Source: Arenibacter antarcticus (GTDB lineage Bacteria > Bacteroidota > Bacteroidia > Flavobacteriales > Flavobacteriaceae). Taken from it: a DNA stretch of 64,000 bases. The DNA is taken from the NCBI RefSeq assembly GCF_041320605.1, contig NZ_CP166679.1:372001-436000 (forward strand), written 5' to 3'. Under the pieces are notes generated by a model that searched no databases, had not been told where the DNA came from, and was given only the letters and a program-made list of their open reading frames with translations. This document shows, piece by piece, positions 37,518-48,209 of the stretch (positions are counted from its first letter, which is position 1; the number at the start of each line of letters is the position of its first letter). Made by a program: the position numbers and the translations under genes.

Positions 37518-37977
37518 TTATGCCCTTAAATTAATTATTAATCCATAGGATACGGTTATACTACTTACAACCTGATATCCGTCCATCATTAAGAATATAA
37601 AGAGCAGTTATTATAGCCCGAACCCCCATATCTAATAAATTTCGCGAAGATACTAAGTAAATGCAACCCCCGCAGTACTTCCATAATTTGAAACACTTTT
37701 ACCATAAGCTGTCAAATATGGTTCAGAATGGATTGTAAGGGAACGCCATTTTCAAATCAGGCAACGTGTTCAAAATGCCTACCTGTTGTGGCTAAACGCG
37801 TTAAATAAATAGATTGGCTGGCCCTTAGAGATAGGTTTATCGGATAAGGGCATTTGAATTCCTAGATAAACCCAGCTTCGAGAAAAGTTTTAATAACAAT
37901 CACCAACTTAGGCTTTCTTTTCTATGGCGCATTTTTGATTTTAGAGGTTGGGGTTAGAGGTTTTGAGGGGTAAGAAA
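37518..37977. other. Intergenic gap before the helicase operon
   Basis: About 460 bases with no supportable gene. A short direct repeat TTAGAGGTT occurs twice near 37940-37960. This marks the left edge of the A+T-rich mutT/helicase segment. No terminator was recognised for the operon. Confidence 0.5.
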
Positions 37978-40900
37978 CTACCCGACAGCCATTTTAGCAG
38001 ATGCTTTCCATAGATATTGAGGCAGAGGTTCACTTAAATGCCAATTTATACTTATTGGTTTAGAGCCATAATAATCTTGAATGCTACCCTCTCCTACAAA
38101 CACATAACCCATGGTATTTCCAAACTCGTCTTTTGCTTTTTCGCGTACGAAGAGTAGAATTTTCTTTTTAAGCTGCTGATGATTAATATAAGTTAATCCT
38201 TTTCCTTGGTCAACTCTTGTTTGATTTTGACTTTGCCAATGAAATAGCGTCTCACTAATTGCGTAATCATTATACATTGTGGTAGGTGAGAAATCTTCTT
38301 CAGATTTAATGAGGTCTATAAACAGGATTTCAGTATTAAGTGTTTTGTTCTCAGCTACACCTTCTCTATTAGTTGATTTTTTATTAAATGTACTAAGCCT
38401 GAAAGCTGCTAAAATTTGTTCTCTAGTATATCTTGAATGTAATTTTAAAGGTTGCTTGTATGGTAATTGAATATCTATTTCTTTGAAAGTAATTTTATCA
38501 AGAAGAATCTCCAAAACATCAATGATTTCATTTACTAAAACTTTATTTTCTCCAATTGCTTCAATACTATCTCTTAATGATCCATAACCTTCAGAACCTT
38601 TCCAAACATCGTAATGCAACATCAGTAGCATAACTTTTTCCTCCTCATTAAATAAACTGAAATCCGGCTTAAAGTTTTCATTTGCCAGCTTTAATAAGAA
38701 TTGAAAATAATTAGTGGAATTAGTTGATAGCCATTTTTTTAGAATAGTAGAAACAATGTTCTTTTCGTTGTGGCTATCAAAATCTTCGTGTTTTCCAGCC
38801 AGATGAAGAAGCCTATTCCAACTTCCCCTTTTATAAATTGTCTGTAGGCTAAGATTATTAAAGGATATAAAATTAGCTAGCGTAAGAGGTAAGGTTGTCT
38901 GATGTTCAAAATTCTGAATCCTTTGTATAAGCTGTCTTCTATTTACAGTAGTTGCAGCAATAATATTCTCTAGAATACTTTGCTTCGCCTTTTTTTCGAG
39001 AACAATTGAGCATCCCAATGGTAAGTGAGGGAAGTTGTCCTCAATTTCTTTTTGAACGGGTGTTGCAGTTTTACCTATCAAGGCCCTAAATTTATTTTCA
39101 AAGTTATATTCAGGTCTTGCATTAGCGACAAAATCTAATACAGTTAAACATTCTTTTCCCTCAGATAATCTAAGTCCCCTACCCAGTTGCTGAAGAAAAA
39201 CCGTTAAACTTTCCGTGGGTCTTAAGAAAAGCACTGTGTCGATTTCAGGAATATCAACTCCTTCATTAAAAATATCCACAACGAATAAATAATTGATTTC
39301 TTTACTTCCTAACTTCCTCCTTATATCTTCTCTTTCTCTTGAGTTTTCACTGGTTAGATAATGAGCTTTTAAATTAGCTAAGGTGAATTTTTCAGCCATA
39401 TATTTTGCATGCTCAATAGTCACACAGAACCCGAGAGCTCTTACATCATTAATATCTCTCAAATATTTTTCTACGTTGTTGATCACTTCCCCCACACGCC
39501 TGTCATTAGCTAAATACAACTTTGTTAATTCGCTTGGTACATATCTTCCATTTTCCCATCTAACTTTAGACAAGTCTATACTATCTGAAATTCCAAAGTA
39601 TTGAAATGGACATAGAAGTTTTCTGTTTAAGGCTTCAGGTAAGCGTATTTCTGCGGCAATCCTACCACAAAAATCTTCTAAAATATTTTCATTATCCATT
39701 CTCTCAGGTGTAGCAGTTAACCCTAAAAGAACTGTTGGCAAAAAATGATTAAGAATGAGACGATAGCTTGAAGCAGAAATGTGATGAACTTCATCAATAA
39801 TGATAAAGTCATAAAATGTAGAACTTAAAGAAAGTTCCTCGATTTTATTTTTTAACGTTTGAACTGATGCAAATACAAAATCGAATTTATCTGGTTGCAT
39901 ACCATCTACCCATAACTCACCAAAATTATTGTCTTTTAGAACTCCTCGAAAGGTCGATGCAGCCTGTTCTAAAATTTCTTTTCTGTGGGCTACGAATAGA
40001 AGTTTTGCTGATTTGTTTTCTTCTTTAAACTTTTTATAATCAAATGCTGAAATAACAGTCTTTCCAGTTCCAGTTGCTGCAACCAAAAGATTTTTATGTC
40101 GATTGTGAACAGTGCGTTCAACTTCTAGTGTTTCCAAAATCTCCTTTTGGTAGGGGTAAGGCTTTAAATCGAAAAAGGCAAAATTGTTGACACCATGTTG
40201 AGCCATTTTTCCAGACCCTAAGGACCTAATCAATTTTTCAGAATGAGTATTGTCATCAAATAATTCGAATTCATCATTTTGCCAGTAAGCTTCAAATGTT
40301 TTTTGAAATTTATCAATGATATGCCCAACTTCTTTGGTTGTTATTTTAAGATTCCACTCCAAACCGTCTGTTAATGCAGTTCGTGAAAAATTAGAAGAAC
40401 CAATATAGCCTGTGTGAAATCCTGAATTTCGATAAAAGAAATATGCTTTTGCGTGTAATCTTTCGTTACCAGTATTATATGAAATTTTAACTTCAGTATT
40501 TGGTAGGTTGGATAGTAATTGGATTGCTTTATAATCTGTTGCACCCATATATGTGGTAGTGATTACTCTTAACTGCCCACCTCTTTCTGTAAAATCTCTA
40601 AGTTCCCTTTCAAGAATTATTATTCCTTTCCATTTAATAAAAGATACGAGTAAATCTACTCGGTTTGAAGACAAAATTTCCTTTTTTAATTCGCTTTCTA
40701 AAGATAATCCGACGTTACCACCTGTAAATAATTCACTGTGTGTTAGTCTTGTATATGGAGTTATTTCTTTTAAGTGCAATTCTAAATCAGAAAAATGCGC
40801 ATCAGTTTTTTCGAAAACAGCTTTTAGAATTCGCCCTTCTGCTTTTACAAGATCATCTTCAATAAGGTCATTGTCTATTTCCTCTTTTAAAACTCGAATA

Positions 40901-41118
40901 ATTTTATTAGCAATCTCAATTTGTTTTTCAATTGCATGTTCACCCTTAATTAATGATAGCGCATAACCAATTGTACTATTAAGGTGCTTAGATAAAACTT
41001 GTGCCGCTTCCTCTTTGTCTATTGCTGAATCTTTTATATAATATTGACTTGTTTTAAGATCTTCAAGTTTAGAGGAGACTATCTTGGTTACTAATTGCTC
41101 ATAAATACCTTCAATCAT
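37978..41118 (-). CDS. HKD(PLD)-nuclease / SF2 helicase / DUF3427 protein
   Basis: This 1046-residue multidomain protein has, in order: a helical N-terminus; an HKD nuclease domain with LHAKAYFF and GSSNFS (about 150-250); an SF2 helicase with Walker A ATGTGKT (348-354), DEVH box (442-445), TATPER (468-473) and motif VI QLGRGLR (644-650); and a DUF3427 C-terminal region (about 740-1040). All catalytic motifs are intact. This COG3886-COG1061-type fusion has been proposed in defence-gene surveys as I recall, but its action is not known to me. It should cut and/or unwind nucleic acid. It is coupled to mutT by a one-base overlap (TAATG). Confidence 0.9.
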   Translation of the reverse strand: MIEGIYEQLVTKIVSSKLEDLKTSQYYIKDSAIDKEEAAQVLSKHLNSTIGYALSLIKGEHAIEKQIEIANKIIRVLKEEIDNDLIEDDLVKAEGRILKAVFEKTDAHFSDLELHLKEITPYTRLTHSELFTGGNVGLSLESELKKEILSSNRVDLLVSFIKWKGIIILERELRDFTERGGQLRVITTTYMGATDYKAIQLLSNLPNTEVKISYNTGNERLHAKAYFFYRNSGFHTGYIGSSNFSRTALTDGLEWNLKITTKEVGHIIDKFQKTFEAYWQNDEFELFDDNTHSEKLIRSLGSGKMAQHGVNNFAFFDLKPYPYQKEILETLEVERTVHNRHKNLLVAATGTGKTVISAFDYKKFKEENKSAKLLFVAHRKEILEQAASTFRGVLKDNNFGELWVDGMQPDKFDFVFASVQTLKNKIEELSLSSTFYDFIIIDEVHHISASSYRLILNHFLPTVLLGLTATPERMDNENILEDFCGRIAAEIRLPEALNRKLLCPFQYFGISDSIDLSKVRWENGRYVPSELTKLYLANDRRVGEVINNVEKYLRDINDVRALGFCVTIEHAKYMAEKFTLANLKAHYLTSENSREREDIRRKLGSKEINYLFVVDIFNEGVDIPEIDTVLFLRPTESLTVFLQQLGRGLRLSEGKECLTVLDFVANARPEYNFENKFRALIGKTATPVQKEIEDNFPHLPLGCSIVLEKKAKQSILENIIAATTVNRRQLIQRIQNFEHQTTLPLTLANFISFNNLSLQTIYKRGSWNRLLHLAGKHEDFDSHNEKNIVSTILKKWLSTNSTNYFQFLLKLANENFKPDFSLFNEEEKVMLLMLHYDVWKGSEGYGSLRDSIEAIGENKVLVNEIIDVLEILLDKITFKEIDIQLPYKQPLKLHSRYTREQILAAFRLSTFNKKSTNREGVAENKTLNTEILFIDLIKSEEDFSPTTMYNDYAISETLFHWQSQNQTRVDQGKGLTYINHQQLKKKILLFVREKAKDEFGNTMGYVFVGEGSIQDYYGSKPISINWHLSEPLPQYLWKASAKMAVG

Positions 41119-41501
41119 TACACAAGTGTTTTTAAATTCTCAATAAAGGGAATATCAGCATCAGCTAAATCATAATCCTTTAAATTTTCATAGCCTACAA
41201 ACTTGAAGTCTTTATGTTCTAAAAGTTTAATTTCACCTGCAATATAATCGCATAAATAAGCAGTTAATTTTATTTTTATTGAACCATAATCGTGGATATT
41301 AGATGATATTCTTTTTAGAGGAGATATTTCAATATTTAATTCTTCTTTAATCTCTCTTACAATAGCCCGTTCTTCGTCTTCTCCTTTATTTAATTTACCT
41401 CCAGGAAACTCCCATTTTAAAGGCAATTTCATCTCTTCACTTCGTTGGGCGATTAGAATTTTATCATCTTTTAATATTACAGCGCAAACTACTTCAATCA
41501 T
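41118..41501 (-). CDS. MutT-type NUDIX pyrophosphohydrolase
   Basis: This 127-residue NUDIX hydrolase has a complete Nudix box at residues 35-57: G-x5-E-x7-RE-IKEE-LNI, with Asn where Gly is usual near the end. The N-terminus MIEVVCAVILKDDKILIAQR and length match the MutT/(deoxy)nucleoside triphosphate group. It is the first gene of a two-gene operon and its stop overlaps the helicase start (TAATG). Paired with the helicase it may process an unusual nucleotide or act as an immune component; that is inference. Simple 8-oxo-dGTP cleaning is the alternative. Confidence 0.92.
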   Translation of the reverse strand: MIEVVCAVILKDDKILIAQRSEEMKLPLKWEFPGGKLNKGEDEERAIVREIKEELNIEISPLKRISSNIHDYGSIKIKLTAYLCDYIAGEIKLLEHKDFKFVGYENLKDYDLADADIPFIENLKTLV

Positions 41502-41953
41502 TATTATAATATTATAATGCTTTATACTTATTTAGTTTTAAAATATTCTGAGTGATTTAGCTTCACTAGACCTCTGGCGAAATCTATAAATATTTTATAT
41601 GCTTTAGTAAGTGAATATTATCGTTTGAATATTTATTCGCTTCTTAAGTCATTTCGATGATATTCTCATCCATTGCCTAAATCAAATTTATTCTACTTGC
41701 AACTTCAACATACCTCTAAGTTGTATCGTATCTTACAGCTTATAAGACATTCAAAACTTCAACTGAACAAGTTAACAAAATAAAGCACACCTCTTACTTA
41801 TGAAAAGCTATAAATCCTACATAAGCTATAAGTCAAAGGTCGAAAGAGAATAAATTCCTAGTTATGCTTATAAATTCACTAGCCATCACCCTGTCCGAGG
41901 AGCTGCCCCCCAAGGGAAGGGGATTTATTTATAGTATATTAAAACGTAGTTCG
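41502..41953. other. A+T-rich intergenic gap beside the mutT operon
   Basis: About 450 bases of very A+T-rich DNA upstream of mutT with no supportable gene. An AAGTCAAAGGTC string near 41832 recalls the heptamer repeat at 35434. A CCCC/GGGG hairpin in the string CTGTCCGAGGAGCTGCCCCC lies near 41890-41925, typical of Flavobacteriaceae intergenic repeats. Confidence 0.5.
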
Positions 41954-42412
41954 TTATTGGGATTTTAAATTTCGGATACCTTCATATACTACTATACTCA
42001 CCGCATTGGCCAAGTTTAGACTTCGAATATGAGGACTGTAAATAGGGATATTGTAGACCAAATCAGCATTTTCTGTTACTATATTTTCGGGCAATCCATT
42101 GGATTCTTTCCCAAAAATCAGAAATAGCTCGTCCTTGTAGTCAATTGCACAGTAATCTTGAGTACCATGACTGGAGAAATACACAAAATCTTTTCCTTTA
42201 TTTTTTTCGTAAAAGTCATCAATACTCTCATAAATGAAGAGAGAAATATGTTTCCAGTAATCCAATCCGGCCCGCTTTAATCGGGTATCATTTAACTCGA
42301 ATCCAAACGGTTTTACGAGATGCAATTTAGATCCAGAACCCAAACTTAGTCGACCAATATTCCCTGTGTTCATAGGTATTTCCGGCTCTATCAATACAAT
42401 ATTAAATCCCAT
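41954..42412 (-). CDS. trmL: tRNA (cytidine(34)-2'-O)-methyltransferase TrmL
   Basis: This 152-residue SPOUT methyltransferase modifies the wobble base of tRNA-Leu. It begins FNIVLIEPEIPMNTGNIGRL, and has the SAM knot motifs LIFGKESNGLP and PIYSPHIRSLNLANAV. Length is normal. It stands alone between the mutT operon and the microprotein. A firm housekeeping anchor inside the accessory stretch. Confidence 0.94.
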   Translation of the reverse strand: MGFNIVLIEPEIPMNTGNIGRLSLGSGSKLHLVKPFGFELNDTRLKRAGLDYWKHISLFIYESIDDFYEKNKGKDFVYFSSHGTQDYCAIDYKDELFLIFGKESNGLPENIVTENADLVYNIPIYSPHIRSLNLANAVSIVVYEGIRNLKSQ

Positions 42413-42640
42413 TATCTATCATTAATTATTAAGTGGTTAAGCTACAGGAATCGCTCCCATTACGCCACCTTTTCACGCTTAGCCTATCACCGAACAAGGT
42501 AATAAAATTAGGCAGGCTTCTTTGAGGCAGAACACTAAAAATTCTATTTATTTATAACCAACGTCACTTGTAAAAGCCCCAAAAACCTGTAGACCTAGGT
42601 GGGGAGAAAAACCATGGCACCCTTCTCTGGAAGCAAAAAA
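42413..42640. other. Intergenic gap between trmL and a terminator
   Basis: About 230 bases with no supportable gene. No promoter for trmL was found. Confidence 0.4.
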
Positions 42641-42672
42641 AAATCCCGAAAAGTTATTTTTCGGGATTTTTT
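42641..42672 (-). terminator. Intrinsic terminator downstream of the microprotein
   Basis: An AAATCCCGAAAA/TTTTCGGGATTT stem flanked by A and T runs. It lies about 170 bases after the microprotein stop, so the transcript would have a long 3' part. It could work both ways. Confidence 0.8.
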
Positions 42673-42839
42673 ACATTTGTGAAGTCGTCTAATTAGGTCT
42701 AACTACTGAATGATCCTTGCCAAACACATTATGGAAACCACCTTTATTCAACCAAAAATTAGGAGTGCCATAAGATGCACACCCATTGTGCCGATTAGCT
42801 TAGAGCTAACAACTCGGGATGCTTTTCAGTGTCGTTTCC

Positions 42840-42944
42840 TTAATCTCTTTTAGATTTCTTATCTCTCTTTTCCGCTTTTTTTTCCTTTGGAGTTTTAGCG
42901 GCTTCTTTTTTTACGTTTTTCTTTGCGTCTTGACTTTTTGCCAT
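42840..42944 (-). CDS. 34-residue lysine-rich microprotein
   Basis: The minus strand has ATG at 42944 and TAA at 42840-42842, giving 34 residues. It starts MAKSQDAKKNVKKEAAKTPK and is then almost only Lys, Glu, Asp and Arg. The composition is unlike chance and resembles short Lys/Glu-rich proteins I recall in Bacteroidota. It could bind nucleic acid. A terminator downstream (42641-42672) supports transcription. Confidence 0.68.
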   Translation of the reverse strand: MAKSQDAKKNVKKEAAKTPKEKKAEKRDKKSKRD

Positions 42945-43400
42945 GATATGAGCTTTTAATTAATTGTTTTTAATTTTCCTGTTTTAAACACTAACAGGCT
43001 TTCTGTTAGCGCTTATATTTTAAATGAAGTACACAAGATGGCACCTCATCAATTTTATGTATTTGTTCCCCCTACAATTCATAGACTAAATATACTGATA
43101 ATTCCAATGGATACTAGAAAACTCAATTTGAAAATTTCAATCCTGAAATCTGGAAGCTTTAATCACCTGAAATCACAGCAGATTAATCCTCTTTACACCC
43201 ACCCTCCCTACTTTAAATTTCAACCGAGTAAGATAGTTAAAATTAATATAAGTACCCCTTATAGCTGGTCGTAAAATCTAATTACTAAGGAGGTCTCGAC
43301 AGCAATTCTGACCGACATAGGCAGAAAAAAAATGAATCCTGAATCCGGTTCACCGTTTACTATAACGTGATTTCGACTCCGATGCATCACCATCTGGGCT
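42945..43400. other. Intergenic gap upstream of the microprotein
   Basis: About 455 bases without a supportable gene. A degenerate TCTCGAC...GACAT unit lies at 43293-43318. The 78-codon frame at 43038-43274 has no family look. Confidence 0.5.
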
Positions 43401-43997
43401 TTAGTTCATAGCAAATTGGATGAGTGGGTTTAGGTCTCCATTGTCCGCTTTCCGCAAGGCAGCAATATATTCTTTTCGTATATCGTCCGCTTTAAGCATC
43501 TTCGATTGATGCCAAGAAAACAGTTCTTTTCCAAAAATAGATTCCATAAAGATATCAGCCATCATTCTTGAATGCCTACCATTCCCATTTGGAAAACAAT
43601 GGATTGCTACAATTCGGTGCTTGAATCTAATGGATATTTCTTCTGGTGAAAAAGTATTGTTTTCAATCCAATATTTTGTGTCATCCAATAGCGTCCTTAA
43701 TGCTATGTCAATTTGGGTCCATTTTACGCCGATATTCTTGTCAGACTTTCTAAATTCCCCAGCCCATTTCCAAATATCACCAAACATTCTTTTGTGTAGG
43801 TTTTTGATAAATTTTTCGGTCAATATTTTTTCAAGTTTTAAATTGGCGTGTATTGTCCATTCAACCGCCTTTTCAATATTTAATTGCTCAAATTCATCGA
43901 GTTCTCGTTGCGTAGTTATGGACTTTATCTTTAGACCTTCCTTTTCTTCTTCATCTAGTGGTGTTTGTCCTTGCGCATATTGAAATTCTAATCCCAT
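43401..43997 (-). CDS. Mobile mystery protein B (Fic-domain)
   Basis: This 198-residue Fic protein has the active-site motif HCFPNGNGRHSR (133-144), with the catalytic His and GNGR loop of AMPylators. The family is mobile mystery protein B (TIGR02613), always next to protein A. Its start lies 10 bases inside protein A, so the two are coupled. Fic proteins transfer AMP or other nucleotides to targets and are often toxins; the target here is unknown. Whether an inhibitory helix is present cannot be judged by eye. Confidence 0.88.
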   Translation of the reverse strand: MGLEFQYAQGQTPLDEEEKEGLKIKSITTQRELDEFEQLNIEKAVEWTIHANLKLEKILTEKFIKNLHKRMFGDIWKWAGEFRKSDKNIGVKWTQIDIALRTLLDDTKYWIENNTFSPEEISIRFKHRIVAIHCFPNGNGRHSRMMADIFMESIFGKELFSWHQSKMLKADDIRKEYIAALRKADNGDLNPLIQFAMN

Positions 43998-44449
43998 AGC
44001 GACTTTCTCATTTCTCTTTTTATTTCATGGGACAATTCTTTTATGGATTTACGGATGTTTTCATCACCAATTCCTTGGTCCTCCAATGTCATATTTTGGT
44101 TTGTCCTCAGCACTATCTTTTTCGCCAATTTCTCCGCTTTTATATCGATTAAATTGTCAAAGGTTCCGTCTTTTGGAACAAAACCATAAACAAGTTTCAA
44201 CTCCAAAGCATTGCCTATTTCTTTTAAGGAATTTATTGATATTGAGCCTTTTGCCTCACTTTCTTCAATCCTTTTTACCCCTTGTTTCGTTATATTGATT
44301 TTTGCCCCAAGTTGGGCCATTGTCATATTGAGGGCTGTTCTGATAGTATTTATCCATCCCCTATCCGGGACCAGTACCATTTCAGTTTTGCGAAATGGTT
44401 TTAGTTTTTGGTCTAATTGTTCAAGTAAGAGCTGTTTCTTATTTCTCAT
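43988..44449 (-). CDS. Mobile mystery protein A (HTH regulator)
   Basis: This 153-residue protein has a basic N-terminus and a helix-turn-helix of the XRE type at about 33-85 (TMAQLGAKINITKQGVKRIE). It is the first gene of the A-B unit and overlaps B by 10 bases. The family is mobile mystery protein A (TIGR02612). It probably represses its own promoter and may act as the antitoxin to B; that is inference from layout and from the inverted repeats upstream (44473-44575). Confidence 0.88.
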   Translation of the reverse strand: MRNKKQLLLEQLDQKLKPFRKTEMVLVPDRGWINTIRTALNMTMAQLGAKINITKQGVKRIEESEAKGSISINSLKEIGNALELKLVYGFVPKDGTFDNLIDIKAEKLAKKIVLRTNQNMTLEDQGIGDENIRKSIKELSHEIKREMRKSLWD

Positions 44450-44472
44450 GATCTTATTTGTAACGACTTACG

Positions 44473-44575
44473 TTTACTTATTATTTAAAAAGTAAATCAA
44501 TCTGATTACAAATATAACAAAAAGTAAACATATTTGTTTACTAAAAATATGAAAAGTAACTATATATGCTTACTT
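44473..44575 (-). promoter_or_regulatory. Operator cluster and promoter of the mobile mystery A/B unit
   Basis: A -7 element TATATTTG lies at 44509-44516 (minus strand). Three inverted repeats surround it: TTTACTT-N10-AAGTAAA (44473-44496), AGTAAAC-N6-GTTTACT (44523-44542) and AAGTAA-N10-TTACTT (44554-44575). All share the AGTAAAC-type half-site. Protein A is the obvious candidate binder. Confidence 0.65.
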
Positions 44576-45066
44576 AATACGCTGTTTTCAATTGCAATCA
44601 CAATTCCTATATTGTACTGAGAGACAAATTACACCTCCAATAATGGGGCGTTCCGCTACTTGTGTGAGTTCTCTTCACTATCGTTCATTTGAACTGACTA
44701 CTGTTTAATGGGCTTTTTAGCAGCAGCATAATACAAGGTCTGTAAGGGTCTCTCTTTGTTATACTATAAAGTCACAAAAAGTCATTTTGCAGGGTAGTCC
44801 CGCGATTAGCGGGGGAGGTGCTGTTTACCGTACACACCCCTAACCCCTCTCAAGAGGATAACTCAGTAAGTACAAATTTGAACCTTGGACATTAAACGTT
44901 GAAATTATTACGCCAATGCCTACTGAATCCTGCGCACTGGATAGTGTTTACTAATAACCACAACAACCAAAAAAGGTGTTCTCGACTGCGACTAGAACAG
45001 ACATCGAAAATCATAGAATGAGGCGTGTAACCCACCCGAGTGCGGGGCTCAATACTAACATAAAAA
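44576..45066. other. Intergenic gap with repeat relics
   Basis: About 490 bases with no supportable gene. A CCCGC/GCGGG stem with an ACACCCCTAACCCCTCTC tail (44799-44860) and a TCTCGACTGCG...GACAT unit (44979-45005) resemble intergenic repeats of Flavobacteriaceae. Confidence 0.5.
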
Positions 45067-45093
45067 ACCGATCACAGTATTCCCATGATCGGT
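45067..45093 (-). terminator. Terminator of the DUF6588 gene
   Basis: An ACCGATCA/TGATCGGT stem with an 11-base loop; on the minus strand a T run follows. It starts 26 bases after the stop. Confidence 0.82.
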
Positions 45094-45118
45094 GCTATAA
45101 ATTTGTAAACGAAAGGTT

Positions 45119-46132
45119 TTATCTAAATCCGAAATTCACTCCCACTGTAAGGTTATTGAACTCTGCAAAGGTGTAATCTGCATTTAGCCTAAAGAAACCA
45201 AGTTTCAATTTTGTTCCCAAGGTAGCAGCAACACCGCTGGCTTTCTTAGTAAAACTAAAAGGATCAACATAGGGTTTCTGCTGAAATAGTCCGGAACGCA
45301 CGTTATAGGTTCCTAAAACATCGGTAACAGATTTCCCAGAGACATATCCTATACCCCCATAAAAGTTGATGATTTTTAATTTCGTAGCCGCTACTGCCTG
45401 AAAGTTCCATACGTTCATATCCACTTCTAACCGCTGATCACTACCGTCCACAATATTGGAATTGGTAAAATCGTAGGTTGCATCTAAATGCGTATATCCT
45501 ACCACTGCAGAAATAGCCACTGGTAAAATCTTATCTATAGGAAACCATTTTGTAATTTCTTGTTGCACCCCTATCCCGTACAAGCCTAGATTCACATCAT
45601 CGGTATCTATCTTAGGCAAAAATCTAGCTTTTACCTCCAAACCTTTTACCAGTCCCACACTTACTTGTACAAAACCGGTAGGAATAAAATTGATTCCTTC
45701 GGAAGCCAATCCCGTGGGAAGATCAAAATTTTCTCTGGTAGGAAGCCCCAAAACTTCTCCTTCCACATACACGCCAATACCTTCTAAATCGCCCAAGGCG
45801 GTAGACACCACTTTGGAAGCACTGCCATCCTGGAACTTTAGGTTCTCATAATCGGCAGTATTTAATACAAAAGTCATTTTATCTTCCTTACCTTTAAAGG
45901 AGGTCATATTTCCAATAATAGAAATTTCAAATCCGCCCAAGGGTTTGGAATCGGCCGTATTGTACCATCCATTAGCCAAGCTAAAAATAGCACCTTCGGA
46001 AACTGGAGCCAGATAGTTATCGGTAAACTTTTCAGCATCATTTAATCCCGCTGCTAATACCTCATTTACATTTGACTGGGAATAACCAGCAAAACCAAAA
46101 AACAAGAATGCACTTGCAATTACATACTTCAT
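45119..46132 (-). CDS. DUF6588 family secreted protein
   Basis: This 337-residue protein has a signal peptide ending GYSQ and a beta-rich body ending in FGFR, as in porin-type proteins of Bacteroidota. The ATG at 46132 is used; an upstream frame to 46171 runs into the gyrB terminator stem. It has MTSFKGKEDKMTFVLNTADY and a later GIGYVSGKSV segment. Function is unknown. It starts only 30 bases after the terminator hairpin of gyrB. Confidence 0.75.
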   Translation of the reverse strand: MKYVIASAFLFFGFAGYSQSNVNEVLAAGLNDAEKFTDNYLAPVSEGAIFSLANGWYNTADSKPLGGFEISIIGNMTSFKGKEDKMTFVLNTADYENLKFQDGSASKVVSTALGDLEGIGVYVEGEVLGLPTRENFDLPTGLASEGINFIPTGFVQVSVGLVKGLEVKARFLPKIDTDDVNLGLYGIGVQQEITKWFPIDKILPVAISAVVGYTHLDATYDFTNSNIVDGSDQRLEVDMNVWNFQAVAATKLKIINFYGGIGYVSGKSVTDVLGTYNVRSGLFQQKPYVDPFSFTKKASGVAATLGTKLKLGFFRLNADYTFAEFNNLTVGVNFGFR

Positions 46133-46161
46133 AATAATTAAATTTAATTGCTTAAAATAAA

Positions 46162-46187
46162 AAACTCGCACTAAATGTGCGAGTTTA
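46162..46187 (-). terminator. Hairpin between gyrB and the DUF6588 gene
   Basis: An AAACTCGCAC/GTGCGAGTTT stem with a five-base loop, followed on the minus strand by TTTTTTATTTT. It is 20 bases after the gyrB stop and 30 before the next ATG. Confidence 0.8.
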
Positions 46188-46207
46188 TGTTGTGAAAAGC
46201 CGGAATA

Positions 46208-48166
<1,959 letters not shown>

Positions 48167-48201
48167 TTAATACTTATTTCATTATAATTTTAGCAATCCT
48201 A

Positions 48202-48209
48202 CAAATATA
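48202..48209 (-). promoter_or_regulatory. Probable -7 element of gyrB
   Basis: TATATTTG on the minus strand, about 38 bases before the gyrB start. No good TTG is present at -33. Confidence 0.42.

Noticed and set aside
41880-41925. CCCC/GGGG stem as the trmL terminator
   Set aside because: No T run follows on the minus strand and the stem is short; it looks more like a repeat relic.
43038-43274. 78-codon plus-strand frame
   Set aside because: Composition looks like translated A+T-rich DNA; no motif, signal or terminator.
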